Source of the DNA: Akkermansiaceae bacterium | GTDB lineage: Bacteria > Verrucomicrobiota > Verrucomicrobiia > Verrucomicrobiales > Akkermansiaceae | NCBI GenBank assembly: GCA_024233115.1 | Contig: JACKQB010000001.1 | Coordinates: 186,001-250,000 of the forward strand | Length of the DNA: 64,000 bases | Reading direction: 5' to 3' | Shown: one piece after another, positions 43,944-53,290 of the stretch | Layout of the letters: each line of letters opens with the position of its first letter | Position numbering within the stretch: position 1 is the stretch's first letter | The notes under the pieces: generated by a model | Told to the model about the DNA's origin: nothing | The model's input: the letters and a program-made list of their open reading frames with translations, nothing else | The model's database searches: none | Made by a program: the position numbers and the translations under genes

Positions 43944-44049
43944 GGATTCTACTCGCGCGTGGGTCACCCATGGCCAGGGGACAGGGAAAATTTTTCCAGG
44001 AAACCGGCCTGAGTGCTCTGCGGACGTCTCAAAACCACAGACAAAAACC

Positions 44050-45348
44050 ATGAAAACACTTAAAACTTATCTAATGCCCCTGTTCTTACTGATGCTGGGT
44101 TCATCGTATGCCCTTGCCGGAGCCGGAGAAGAAGCACCCACCCTCGACACCGGGGACACCGCCTGGATGCTGACCTCGACAGTGCTCGTTCTACTGATGT
44201 GCCTGCCTGGCCTGGCCTTGTTCTACGGCGGCCTGGTCAGGTCGAAAAACGTCTTGAGCCTCTTTGTGCAGTGTTTCGCCATGGCCGGTGTGATGTCGGT
44301 TTTATGGGTGGTCTTTGGATACGCCGTGGCTGCCGGTAGTGGCGGTTGTCAATATTTCGGCTGGGACAAAACGTTTCTTTTCCTGAACCATATCCAGGAG
44401 GAAACCCTGAACGGAACGATCCCGGAGAGTGTCTGGGTGACATTCCAGATGACCTTTATCATTATCAGTCCGGCGATCATTGTCGGGGCCTTTGCCGAGC
44501 GGATGAAGTTTTCCGCGGTGTTGGTTTTCACCGTGGTCTGGACCGTGCTCTCCTACTTGCCGATGTGGCACATGGCTTGGGGGGGCGGATTGTTCCACCA
44601 CTGGGGCGCGATTGATTTCGCCGGAGGCAACGTCGTGCACATTAATGCCGGTATTGCCGGACTGGTCGCCTGTATCTTTGTGGGTAAGCGGTCGGGCTAC
44701 CCCGGGCCGGCCTTGGTTCCTCACAATGTGCCCTTTGTGTTGATTGGTGCGGCATTATTGTGGGTGGGGTGGTTTGGCTTTAATGCCGGCTCAGCCGCAG
44801 GTGCGGGCGGGAGCGCGGGTATGGCGATGCTGACCACCCAGGTGGCTACAGCGATTGCCGTGGTGGTCTGGATGGGACTCGAATGGGTTATTTCCAAGAA
44901 ACCGACCGCCGTGGGTGCTGCCACGGGTGCGGTTGCCGGACTGGTCGCCATCACCCCGGCGGCTGGCTCCACGGACGTGGCCGGTGCCCTAGCCATTGGT
45001 GCCATTTCCAGTGGCGTTTGTTATTTTGCCGCGACCAAGCTGAAACATGCCTTGGGTTATGATGATAGTCTGGACGTGTTTGGAGTCCACGGTGTCGGTG
45101 GCATCGTGGGTGCATTGCTTACCGGCGTCTTTATTCGCGAGGGCTATGATGCAAGCGGGGGTGTTGCCCAGTTGATGGTGCAGGCCAAGAGCGTGATGGT
45201 AACCATCGTCTGGAGTGGTGCGGCTGCGGCGATTGCCATGATGGTGGCCAAGCTGCTTTGCCAAGGACTGCGCGTGGAACAAGAGGTGGAGCATGGAGGC
45301 ATCGACCGTGAGGAACACGGGGAGGAAGCCTACAACTGGGATGCGTAA
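44050..45348 (+). CDS. amtB: Ammonium transporter 2 (AmtB-like)
   Basis: A 432-residue protein with signal sequence (residues 1-23) and eleven helices. WMLTSTVLVLLMCLPGLALFYGGLVR is the classical AmtB opening, followed by FAMAGVMSVLWVVFGY. The pore histidines lie in NVVHINAGIAGL and FGVHGVGGIVGALLTGVF. It is closer to E. coli AmtB than its divergent paralogue. It starts at 44050 because the signal peptide begins there. Sigma-54 control implies induction under nitrogen limitation. A terminator follows at 45380. Confidence 0.93.
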   Translation: MKTLKTYLMPLFLLMLGSSYALAGAGEEAPTLDTGDTAWMLTSTVLVLLMCLPGLALFYGGLVRSKNVLSLFVQCFAMAGVMSVLWVVFGYAVAAGSGGCQYFGWDKTFLFLNHIQEETLNGTIPESVWVTFQMTFIIISPAIIVGAFAERMKFSAVLVFTVVWTVLSYLPMWHMAWGGGLFHHWGAIDFAGGNVVHINAGIAGLVACIFVGKRSGYPGPALVPHNVPFVLIGAALLWVGWFGFNAGSAAGAGGSAGMAMLTTQVATAIAVVVWMGLEWVISKKPTAVGAATGAVAGLVAITPAAGSTDVAGALAIGAISSGVCYFAATKLKHALGYDDSLDVFGVHGVGGIVGALLTGVFIREGYDASGGVAQLMVQAKSVMVTIVWSGAAAAIAMMVAKLLCQGLRVEQEVEHGGIDREEHGEEAYNWDA

Positions 45349-45379
45349 TTCCGTCTCGCTCTATCCAAACAACTGACCG

Positions 45380-45410
45380 GCCGGGACCCTGCGAGGGGTT
45401 CCGGCTTTTT
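45380..45410 (+). terminator. Rho-independent terminator after amt-2
   Basis: GCCGGGACCC TGCGA GGGGTTCCGGC followed by five T. Confidence 0.8.
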
Positions 45411-45431
45411 ATGCGATGACATATCCTAAAG

Positions 45432-45448
45432 TTGGCACGATGCTTGCT
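45432..45448 (+). promoter_or_regulatory. Perfect sigma-54 promoter before the outer-membrane protein gene
   Basis: TTGGCACGATGCTTGCT is a full match to TGGCACG-N4-TTGCW. The predicted start near 45459 leaves only about five untranslated bases before the ATG at 45464. Confidence 0.8.
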
Positions 45449-45463
45449 CAGCATAAGGTGATT

Positions 45464-46189
45464 ATGAAACATACAATCAAATCACTAATGATAGGCGGAA
45501 GCATGTTGGCAGCAGCTCCTGCATACGCAGAGTTAGAGACCGAGATTCACGCTGGTTACCATACTATTTATGAGTTCCGTGGAGTTGATTTCGGCGATGA
45601 CCTCTACGAAGGCGGCCTTGATCTCAGCTATGAACTTGCCGAGGGCCTGTCCCTGAGTGGGGGAGCCTGGTATGCCGACACCAACGGTGGTGGCTTCGAC
45701 GAGCTTGACCTCTACATCGGGCTTACCAAGACACTTGGAGCGGTGGATGTAAGTGTGGGTTACACCTACTACATGTTCCCGGGTGCCAGTGGCGCTAACA
45801 CGGATGAGCTCTACATCGGTGTGTCTACCGAGTTTGAGAACGGCATCGGTCTTTCACTGACCTACTACGAGGACATTGACGTGATCGACGGTGGTTACCT
45901 TGAGTTTGAAGCCAGCAAGAGCTTTGAGCTAAGTGCCTGTGTCAATCTTGACCTTGCTGCCGGCGCGGCGTGGAGTTTTGACTACAATGCGGACGTTGAC
46001 GGCAGTGCCCTTGACGGCTTCAACCACTTCTACGTTTCGGTAGGCGCTCCTTGGGAAATCCGTGAGAACATGACCCTGACACCTTACATCAAGTATGTGG
46101 GTGCGAGTAGTGACCTCGACAACGATTTCGACGCAACCGCGAGTGATGACCTCTTCTACGGTGGTATCACCCTGAGCTACTCATTCTAG
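45464..46189 (+). CDS. Outer-membrane beta-barrel protein of the nitrogen regulon (TIGR02001/TorF-like)
   Basis: A 241-residue protein with signal peptide (ending APAYA) and alternating amphipathic strands ending in SYSF, the aromatic C-terminus recognised by the BAM complex. The pattern IHAGYHTIYEFRGVDFGDDLYEGG at the N-terminus in two segments resembles small barrel proteins of the TIGR02001 type. A perfect sigma-54 promoter lies immediately upstream and the ammonium transporters precede it. It may therefore be a porin for nitrogen compounds induced by nitrogen limitation (inference). A terminator follows. Confidence 0.8.
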   Translation: MKHTIKSLMIGGSMLAAAPAYAELETEIHAGYHTIYEFRGVDFGDDLYEGGLDLSYELAEGLSLSGGAWYADTNGGGFDELDLYIGLTKTLGAVDVSVGYTYYMFPGASGANTDELYIGVSTEFENGIGLSLTYYEDIDVIDGGYLEFEASKSFELSACVNLDLAAGAAWSFDYNADVDGSALDGFNHFYVSVGAPWEIRENMTLTPYIKYVGASSDLDNDFDATASDDLFYGGITLSYSF

Positions 46190-46231
46190 TTTTTTTCTAG
46201 CTGAATATCAATAATTCAGTTTGTCTGGAGA

Positions 46232-46267
46232 ATGGGGATCCGCTTCGCGCGGGTCCTCATTTTTTTC
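46232..46267 (+). terminator. Rho-independent terminator after the barrel gene
   Basis: GGGGATCCGC TTCGC GCGGGTCCTC hairpin followed by ATTTTTTT. Confidence 0.75.
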
Positions 46268-46465
46268 GGTGCGCCCGGCAGAGAGAACCGCTGGTGGAAG
46301 GCGAGGTCGACATCGCGAGGTGTCGGCTGAAGGAAGCTGGAAGCAAAACACCGCCCCGACGAGCAGAACCGGAGCGTAGCGGCTGGATCTTTTGACTTTG
46401 AGGTTCTTGCCAGGTGTTGGGATGTTCTGTTCAGCTCAACGCCTCGTCCATGGAGAGGTGTGTTG
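46268..46465. other. Non-coding stretch with possible group II intron-like fragment
   Basis: No gene is seen. The purine-rich text around 46290-46390 (GCTGAAGGAAGCTGGAAGC, then CGACGAGCAGAACC) reminds me of domain I segments of bacterial group II introns. No reverse transcriptase or domain V is present, so at most this is a remnant. Confidence 0.25.
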
Positions 46466-46954
46466 TTATTGATCCGGGGTGGTGGCTGGTGTGCTGATGT
46501 TTTCAGGGTAGGTAAGGATCATCAACAAAGCGTCAGCCATATCGTTTGGCGAATTCACCTGTACCCTGAAATTGGTTCCCTTCTGTGGAAATGACACCAG
46601 TAACAAGCCGTCTTTACAGTGCGCCAGATGAACCGGTTGGCCATTGATTGTTTGCTCCCGATACCACAGAAGCTGTTGCTTTGGAGTGAGTTTGGCCCTG
46701 TCGGAGAACTGTCCGCCGAGTCCAGGTGATCCAGGTTTTGGTATTGAGCCGATCTCGTAGTGTATCTGTAATCCGTCTTTTTTGCTGATGATGCCTACTC
46801 GACTATCGATTCCCTGCAGCACTTTGTGTTCATAGCCTTTGAGGAGTTGCATGCCGCCCAGGGCGGGACTGGCAGCCTCTGCCGGACTGTTTACCGTGAA
46901 GCAGAGTAGGGCACTGCCAGCGATTGAAATGATTCTTAATTTGAATGGATGCAT
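46466..46954 (-). CDS. Secreted protein of unknown function
   Basis: A 162-residue protein with signal peptide (residues 1-27, ending AEAA). The mature part contains SRVGIISKKDGLQIHYEIG, LLWYREQTINGQPVHLAHC and LLLVSFPQKGTNFRV, a predicted beta-rich domain. No family recognised. It is 50 bases downstream of the alpha-2-macroglobulin gene start-to-stop on the same strand orientation and is not clearly linked to it. Confidence 0.65.
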   Translation of the reverse strand: MHPFKLRIISIAGSALLCFTVNSPAEAASPALGGMQLLKGYEHKVLQGIDSRVGIISKKDGLQIHYEIGSIPKPGSPGLGGQFSDRAKLTPKQQLLWYREQTINGQPVHLAHCKDGLLLVSFPQKGTNFRVQVNSPNDMADALLMILTYPENISTPATTPDQ

Positions 46955-47019
46955 AGCTGTGTTCTGATGTTGGTTGAGTATTGGGTGACTTTTTTTTGCT
47001 CAGCGCAATGATGGTTTTG

Positions 47020-50000
47020 TTATTTCTTGTCCTGCACCTGGATCTTCATCTCGTCGGAGTTGGCCTTGAGTTCGGGCGCGTACATGGCTTCGGCCATGGT
47101 GGGGAGCGCGGAGAAGCTGCCGGGGATCTCGGCGCGGAGTCGGTATTTCAGGCTGTGTGAGCCGAGCGCGAGCTGGCGGACGAAGAATGAGGTCTTCTCG
47201 TGGTGCATTTCCATGTAGGCGTGCATTCCGTCGCGTGTGTAACCGCTTTGGACATCGACGGCTTCGAGACCGGCCGGTTTCCAATCGTTGAACATCAGGT
47301 ATTCGTAGTCGTTTTTACTATGGATGTGCAACTCGACTTCAACGAGGTCGCCGCTGACTAACAGATCGCCGGGCTTGAGTGGGATGCGTTTGTACTTTTC
47401 CACTTTATGGCCGACGACCTGACCACTGGTTCCGGCGGTGTTTTCGGTGGCTTCGATGCGTTCGAGTTTGTAGTAGGCGCGGTCGACTTTCACCTCGAGT
47501 CCGGCCTTCTTGATGAAGTCCTCCTTGGTAAACACCGTGAGATAAGCGTTGGAGTAGAGCGGTCCATCACCTTTGCGTTTGAGCTCGACTGTGTGGTCGC
47601 CGGTGCCGAGGGCGTCGCCTGCGATAACGACTTTGTTGTCGTAGGAAAAGAGATTTTCTTTTGTGATCTTCACGGTTTTGATCTCCTTGCCGTCGACGAG
47701 CACGGTGACTTCGGCGTCGGGATTGTTTTCCCCGGAGGCGCGCATGTAGTCGGCGATCGCCTCGATGCAATAGGCGGTGTCACGGGTCGAGTTCCAGTAG
47801 GTGGCGTGTTTGCGGTTGTTGATCAGATACTTGACCAGGCCGCGGGCTTGTTTTGACTTGGGATTGGTGGCGGCAAGCAGCTTGAGGTACCACGCGTGGG
47901 CCTCCATCTCGGAGCCATACCAGCACCACCAGTAGGAGCCGTTGCCGAGCTTGAGGTGGGCGGACTGGTTTTCATCGTCGTAGACGAGGAACTGCTCGAT
48001 GTTACGGATCAGGGCGTCACGTTTTTCGGTGTCCTTGGCGAGGTGGGCCGCCATACCGGCCATCGCCTTGGCGTAGACCGAGAGCTGGTTTTTATCGCGG
48101 AAGAGATAACCTGACATTTCTGGGTTGTCGTGTTTGGCTTCGGCGAGCACCAGCCGGACAAAGGCATCCATCGCAGAGGCGTATTGCTTGGTGTTTTTCT
48201 TCCGTTTCTCCCACATCCGGATACGTTCGGTTTCCTCGGCTTCGTAGTTTTTCAGCCAGGTGACACCGAGGTCGAGCATGCCGTCGTCCACCTTTGCCCC
48301 ATTGGCCTTGGCGATGAGCAGACCGTGGACAACGACAGCGGTGGTATGCGGGTAGGAGTGCTCGCCCCAGCCGGAGAACCACCCCCAGCCGCCGTCGGAG
48401 AGTTGCATCTCACGGAGTTTTTTAATACCTGCGGCGGTCATCTTGTTGACCTCATTTTCGTTGAAGACGGGGTTGCGCTGCCAGCGTTGCCACTGCGCCA
48501 TGCGGGTTTTGTCGTCGCCGATTTCCTGCGGATTCAGGTTGGCGCGTTTGTTTCTAACATCCTCGAGATCGATGCCCATTTCCTTGATCAGCTTCTGCGC
48601 GATGACCGTAGGCACAAAACGGTTGAGCGTCTGTTCGGTGCAGCCGTAGGGGTATTCGACGAGGTAGGGGATGGCATCGACGATGCTGCCGGCGATGGTC
48701 GGGGAATAGCGGACTTCGAGGCGTGTCTGGTCGGGGCTGCGTTCGGCGGGCACTTTGAAGTCGATGACGGTGTGCCCTTTTCCAGGCTCGATCACCCGGC
48801 TCCAGGCTTCTTGTTTGAGGATGCCGTGGACGTAAACGGGGAAGGTCATTTCCATGGCATCGGAGTCATCGGCGGTAATCACCTTCATGCGGACGATGGC
48901 TTTGCTGCCATCGGTGTGCGGGCGGGACGCCCACGCTCCCTTGACCTTGGTGCGCCAGTCGATGCGGGTTTCGCCGCCTGCTTTGATCGTTTGCTGCTGC
49001 TCAAGAGGTGAACTCGATGTTAGGGTGCCGCCTTCGAGTTCCAGGCTGATCTTGGCGTCTTGGTCGGTCTTGAGGTAGTTGTGGACAACGGCGCTGAGCA
49101 CGACCTCGTCTTTTTCGACAAAGAAGCGCGGTGCCTGCAGTCGGATGATGAGGTCCTTGCTGGTGATGACCTCGGCGGAGCCTTCGCCGACACGGGTGCC
49201 GTGCGCCATCGCCCAGGTTTTGATTTTCCAGGTGGTCAGGTTATCCGGGAAGGTGACGGGGACTTCCGCGACACCATCGGCATCGGTTTCGACCGCGCCG
49301 AGCCATTTGATCAGGTCGGCAAAGTCCTTGCGGATCATCACTGCCGGGCCATCTCCGGAATCTCCGCCCTGGTTGTCGGATTTATCTTCTGGAGCTGCAT
49401 CGGCGGCCATTTCCATGGCGGGTGCGGCCATGGGCAGGGCTCTTGCGCTTTTTCTCATCAGGCCACCGGAGCGGGAATTTCCAAAACCGCCACCTCCGTC
49501 ATTCTCTTCCATGTCGGCGAGGGAGTGCCCAAAGGCACCCAGGGTGAGCATACTTTCGGCGCGGCCTTTGAGCACCGTTGGCTCGTGGTGATTGAGTGAA
49601 TGATCGAATCCACCATGGAAGTGACGCCGCCATTTCCAGAAGTGGGACTTGATATCAGCCACATTGCTGCCGCCGGAGATGTATTCCAGCGACTTGTCAT
49701 AAATGGTGAGGGCGAGCGAGCCTTGCACGGGCTCGCCATGCTGGTCGGTGATGCGGACCTTGACCTTGCCCTCGGCGCGGGGTTTGAAGCGTTCATCGCT
49801 GGGGAGGACCTCGACGTTGAGGATACGTTTTTCCGGAGGCACGATGATTTCCCGCACGGCGGTGTGGACTTTGGCGTCGGAGACGGTGGCGGCCTCGACA
49901 AAGAAATTGGGCATGTCCTTGAGGGCAACGGGAATATCCACTACGGTGCTTTGTCCTTTCAGGTGGATGAACCTATATTCCATGCCACCCCGGAGAGAAA

Positions 50001-53000
50001 GCAGGACCGTGCTGTCAGGCCGCTTGGTATTGATGAGCAGCTTGACGGTGGAGCCATTCGCGTAGGTGCGTTGATCGGGGATGAGCTCGATATCGGAGTA
50101 TTGGAAGCCGCCGTCTGCTTCACCCTGGCCTCGGACGGTGAACAGGATGGCGCCCTCGATTTTCCTGCCTTTGGAGTCCTCCATTTTGGCGGCGAGACGG
50201 AACTGGCCAGCACTGCCGGCCTGGAATTTAAGCTGACCATCGCTGTCGTCCGTGGTGTTGATATCCCAGCTCTGGACTTCTTTTTCGGCTAGCTTATCGT
50301 CTTTATCGGTGCTGATGCGGTAGAGAACGGCTTTGCCTTTGGTGGCTACCTCTTTACCGAGGGCGGTGCGGGCGGCGACCGAGACGTTGACGGGGTCTCC
50401 AACGTGGGCGTAACCACGATCCAGCCAGACGGTGACGGTGTAGGGTTTGCGGGCGGCGACGATGCTGCCTTTGCCGACAATGGTGCGGCGTGATGCATCG
50501 ACGACCTCGGCGATGATTTCGTAGCGATGGTCGGTGTCACCGTGGACCGCCTTGGCGAGCGCGGTGTCGACCTCCACTTTGACCGTGCCGTCGGGACTGA
50601 TATCGAGTTCTTGTTCTAACACAACCTCGGGTTGCTCACCGCCACGGTGCCACCAGAAGGGGAGGGGGCAGTAGCAGCCCCAGCTTTTCCAACCTGGATA
50701 CCATGGTCGCTCGACATCGAGCCAGCCGTAGCCACCGCCGTAGAGCCAGTCCCATCGACCGTAGGGGAACCAGAGGTCATTGTGACGGTGGCGCAGCACC
50801 TTGACGCTGACCTTGGCCTCGGTGACGGGGGCACCGTGGTAATAATTGGCCTTGATGGTGGCGTTGAATTTTTCCCCGAGGCTAACAGGATCTGTCGGGG
50901 CGTCGACCGCGACCTCGTATTCAGGTTTTTTGTATTCCTCGACCCGGAAGGAGTGGTTGCCATACCATTGGTTACCGACGCGCAGGCCAACCTGGTAACT
51001 GCCGAGCTTGGCGTCTTCGGGGAGATCGTAGCTGTATTCGATACCGCCGTAGGCATCGGCACGGAGTTGAAGGTCCTTAACGACCTCGGTGCCGGAGGCA
51101 TCACGGATGGTGATGGTGAATTCCTTGCCTGCAAAAGTGGAGACATCCTTGAGGTCATAGCGCGCCTCCCGGATCCAGAATTTGCCGTAGACCTTTTGTT
51201 TCGGCTGATAGACGGGGCGATCGGTGATGCCAAATGACTTCCGGCCACTGAGGTTTCCTCCGTCGTTGATATGTGAGTTGATGTGGCTGAATCCGAGCAA
51301 TGCTGTCCCCGCTTCCGAGGTGGCACGGATCATCCATTGGTAGTTGTTGGGAAGCTCATTGTTTTTGATGAAAAGCGTGCCGTCTTTTGCGGATGTTTTG
51401 GTAACACGTTTGGTGAGGATGTCGTATTTCTTGAGTAGTCCCGGGTTTTTGCGATGCTGGATGTCGAAGCCAAAAAATTCGAATCTGGCATTGGGTATGG
51501 GTTTGCCGGTGATGGCCTCGGCGAGGTAGTAGAGTTCTCCGCCATTGACGTCTTTTTTTACGATGGCGGTGGATTCGAGCCAGACAACCGTGCGGGTGGT
51601 CACGCCATTTTCGAGTTTGGCGGAAACGAGGTAGGCACCCGGCTTGGTGATGGGCACGCTGAGAGACTCGCGGGTATCCCAATGATGGGCGCGGGGTTTG
51701 AGCGTATGGATTCTCCGTCCCACTTCTTTGCCGACGTATTTTTTTCGTGATTCATTGACGAGAGAGTTGCCGAGGCTTCCCCAGTGGGTGAGGTTGTAGT
51801 CGAGTTTGGTGGGGTTGCCTTCCATGTATTTCCAGAGATTGTCGACCAAACCAGTCAGGTCGACTTCGTGTGCCACCAGGGTGACGCTCTTGGCATTACG
51901 GAAGGTGTAGAGGACCTCGGGTTCCACGCCTGCGGGTGAAGATCCGTTAGAGGTGTCAAGACGACCCCAGTTTCCGACGATTTGGTGGAGCAGCTTTTTG
52001 CGGTTTTTGGTCGAGTTGCTTCTGGCAAATTTCCCGATGGTTTTCTCAAGCAGCACGGCGGCTTTTTCATGTTGTCGGCGGTCGAGGTAGATCTGGATGA
52101 GTCGGTCCGCTGCATATTCGTCGCGCTGACTGAGATCAGTGTAGATGCTGATGAAGTTCTGGTCTGCGGGCAGGGTGAAGCGTTTCACGCCGGTGGCGAG
52201 TCGGGCGACTGTTTCATCATCTGTTAGTGTGTGGAGCTGGAGGATACCTTTTTGATCGTCCATATCCATACTGCCAAACCACCCGTAATGGGCCATGGTG
52301 GTGACACCAAACTGGGAGTGGAGGAAACTGGCCCAGTTCGATTGGTAGCCATCTTTGAGTGCGGGGTTGAGTTTGACGGCATGGTTGAGAGCATAGCGCC
52401 AGCGTTCGCCATCGTTTTTGGCGGCGTCCCATGAGTCGGGTACCTGATAGAAAAGGGCATTGCCTTCGGCATCGACGGGAGCACCGTTGGGGTCCCTGCC
52501 ACCACGGTTCCATCGATTGCCGGGTTCATGGTCCGGGAGCTTTGTCAGCTCGCTGAGGATTTGCAGCCGCCATGCGCCGTTGCCTTGGCGAGCCATGGAA
52601 ATGGCACTGGCCAGACGGGTGTAGAGATTTGCTTGATCGAAGTTTTTTCCATCCTCTTGATGCGCGGGCCAGTGTTTGATGGCTTTGAGGTAGAGCTGGA
52701 TGGCACGGATACGGTCGCGGTCGGTGCAATCGGAATACTGGCCACCGCCGCGATGGTCACCGCGGTGGAATTTACCCGCTACAATGTAGCCATAATGGGG
52801 CAGGCTGGAGTAGATGGAACCAGCTTGATCGAGAAGGGCGGCATTGGTGGGTTGTTTTTCGAGAGACGTTTCGATCAGCGCATCGACCTCTGAGATCCGG
52901 TTCAAATTTTGCAGACAGGAGCGGGCATGGTTGAGGTCCGCGCCTGATTCAGGACCGTGTTGTGTATCGAGAAGTTGCTGATAAATATCGAGTGCCTCCT

Positions 53001-53130
53001 TATAATTGCCGTTTTTTTCAAGATTGGCGGCTTTGGGACGTAGGGAACCGACGTTGTCCTGGGCTGATGTATCCATGGTCATGAGGGTTATAAGCACGCT
53101 TGTGAGGATAATCAAATTTCCTGGTTTCAT
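47020..53130 (-). CDS. Alpha-2-macroglobulin family protein with thioester
   Basis: A 2036-residue exported protein (signal peptide residues 1-23). Residues 25-330 are helical, TPR-like repeats. Macroglobulin domains follow, with an unusual Trp/Tyr/Gly-rich insert at about 780-830 (WFPYGRWDWLYGGGYGWLD). The bait/MG2 core includes SFGITDRPVYQPKQKVYGKFW. The thioester motif YPYGCTEQ lies near residue 1495, and a terpenoid-cyclase-like TED domain and receptor-like domain end the protein. Bacterial members trap proteases in the periplasm and usually pair with penicillin-binding protein 1C; no pbpC is in the window. Much larger than E. coli YfaS (1534). Confidence 0.92.
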   Translation of the reverse strand: MKPGNLIILTSVLITLMTMDTSAQDNVGSLRPKAANLEKNGNYKEALDIYQQLLDTQHGPESGADLNHARSCLQNLNRISEVDALIETSLEKQPTNAALLDQAGSIYSSLPHYGYIVAGKFHRGDHRGGGQYSDCTDRDRIRAIQLYLKAIKHWPAHQEDGKNFDQANLYTRLASAISMARQGNGAWRLQILSELTKLPDHEPGNRWNRGGRDPNGAPVDAEGNALFYQVPDSWDAAKNDGERWRYALNHAVKLNPALKDGYQSNWASFLHSQFGVTTMAHYGWFGSMDMDDQKGILQLHTLTDDETVARLATGVKRFTLPADQNFISIYTDLSQRDEYAADRLIQIYLDRRQHEKAAVLLEKTIGKFARSNSTKNRKKLLHQIVGNWGRLDTSNGSSPAGVEPEVLYTFRNAKSVTLVAHEVDLTGLVDNLWKYMEGNPTKLDYNLTHWGSLGNSLVNESRKKYVGKEVGRRIHTLKPRAHHWDTRESLSVPITKPGAYLVSAKLENGVTTRTVVWLESTAIVKKDVNGGELYYLAEAITGKPIPNARFEFFGFDIQHRKNPGLLKKYDILTKRVTKTSAKDGTLFIKNNELPNNYQWMIRATSEAGTALLGFSHINSHINDGGNLSGRKSFGITDRPVYQPKQKVYGKFWIREARYDLKDVSTFAGKEFTITIRDASGTEVVKDLQLRADAYGGIEYSYDLPEDAKLGSYQVGLRVGNQWYGNHSFRVEEYKKPEYEVAVDAPTDPVSLGEKFNATIKANYYHGAPVTEAKVSVKVLRHRHNDLWFPYGRWDWLYGGGYGWLDVERPWYPGWKSWGCYCPLPFWWHRGGEQPEVVLEQELDISPDGTVKVEVDTALAKAVHGDTDHRYEIIAEVVDASRRTIVGKGSIVAARKPYTVTVWLDRGYAHVGDPVNVSVAARTALGKEVATKGKAVLYRISTDKDDKLAEKEVQSWDINTTDDSDGQLKFQAGSAGQFRLAAKMEDSKGRKIEGAILFTVRGQGEADGGFQYSDIELIPDQRTYANGSTVKLLINTKRPDSTVLLSLRGGMEYRFIHLKGQSTVVDIPVALKDMPNFFVEAATVSDAKVHTAVREIIVPPEKRILNVEVLPSDERFKPRAEGKVKVRITDQHGEPVQGSLALTIYDKSLEYISGGSNVADIKSHFWKWRRHFHGGFDHSLNHHEPTVLKGRAESMLTLGAFGHSLADMEENDGGGGFGNSRSGGLMRKSARALPMAAPAMEMAADAAPEDKSDNQGGDSGDGPAVMIRKDFADLIKWLGAVETDADGVAEVPVTFPDNLTTWKIKTWAMAHGTRVGEGSAEVITSKDLIIRLQAPRFFVEKDEVVLSAVVHNYLKTDQDAKISLELEGGTLTSSSPLEQQQTIKAGGETRIDWRTKVKGAWASRPHTDGSKAIVRMKVITADDSDAMEMTFPVYVHGILKQEAWSRVIEPGKGHTVIDFKVPAERSPDQTRLEVRYSPTIAGSIVDAIPYLVEYPYGCTEQTLNRFVPTVIAQKLIKEMGIDLEDVRNKRANLNPQEIGDDKTRMAQWQRWQRNPVFNENEVNKMTAAGIKKLREMQLSDGGWGWFSGWGEHSYPHTTAVVVHGLLIAKANGAKVDDGMLDLGVTWLKNYEAEETERIRMWEKRKKNTKQYASAMDAFVRLVLAEAKHDNPEMSGYLFRDKNQLSVYAKAMAGMAAHLAKDTEKRDALIRNIEQFLVYDDENQSAHLKLGNGSYWWCWYGSEMEAHAWYLKLLAATNPKSKQARGLVKYLINNRKHATYWNSTRDTAYCIEAIADYMRASGENNPDAEVTVLVDGKEIKTVKITKENLFSYDNKVVIAGDALGTGDHTVELKRKGDGPLYSNAYLTVFTKEDFIKKAGLEVKVDRAYYKLERIEATENTAGTSGQVVGHKVEKYKRIPLKPGDLLVSGDLVEVELHIHSKNDYEYLMFNDWKPAGLEAVDVQSGYTRDGMHAYMEMHHEKTSFFVRQLALGSHSLKYRLRAEIPGSFSALPTMAEAMYAPELKANSDEMKIQVQDKK

Positions 53131-53227
53131 GGTATTGTGATGCTGGTAAATGATTGAGTGCTAGTCTTCTTAGCACAGACTGGAGTTGTTCTCCAACACT
53201 ATTGCCGGGTTAAGCCGGGTTTGTGAC

Positions 53228-53264
53228 AAAAAAATGACGGCCCGGGGGGGATCCCGGGCCGTCA
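53228..53264 (-). terminator. Rho-independent terminator after the sulfatase gene
   Basis: Minus-strand TGACGGCCCGGG / CCCGGGCCGTCA stem followed by seven T. It separates the sulfatase gene from the downstream alpha-2-macroglobulin gene. Confidence 0.88.
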
Positions 53265-53290
53265 GGGGAAAGGGGGAGCTCTCTTTGCCC

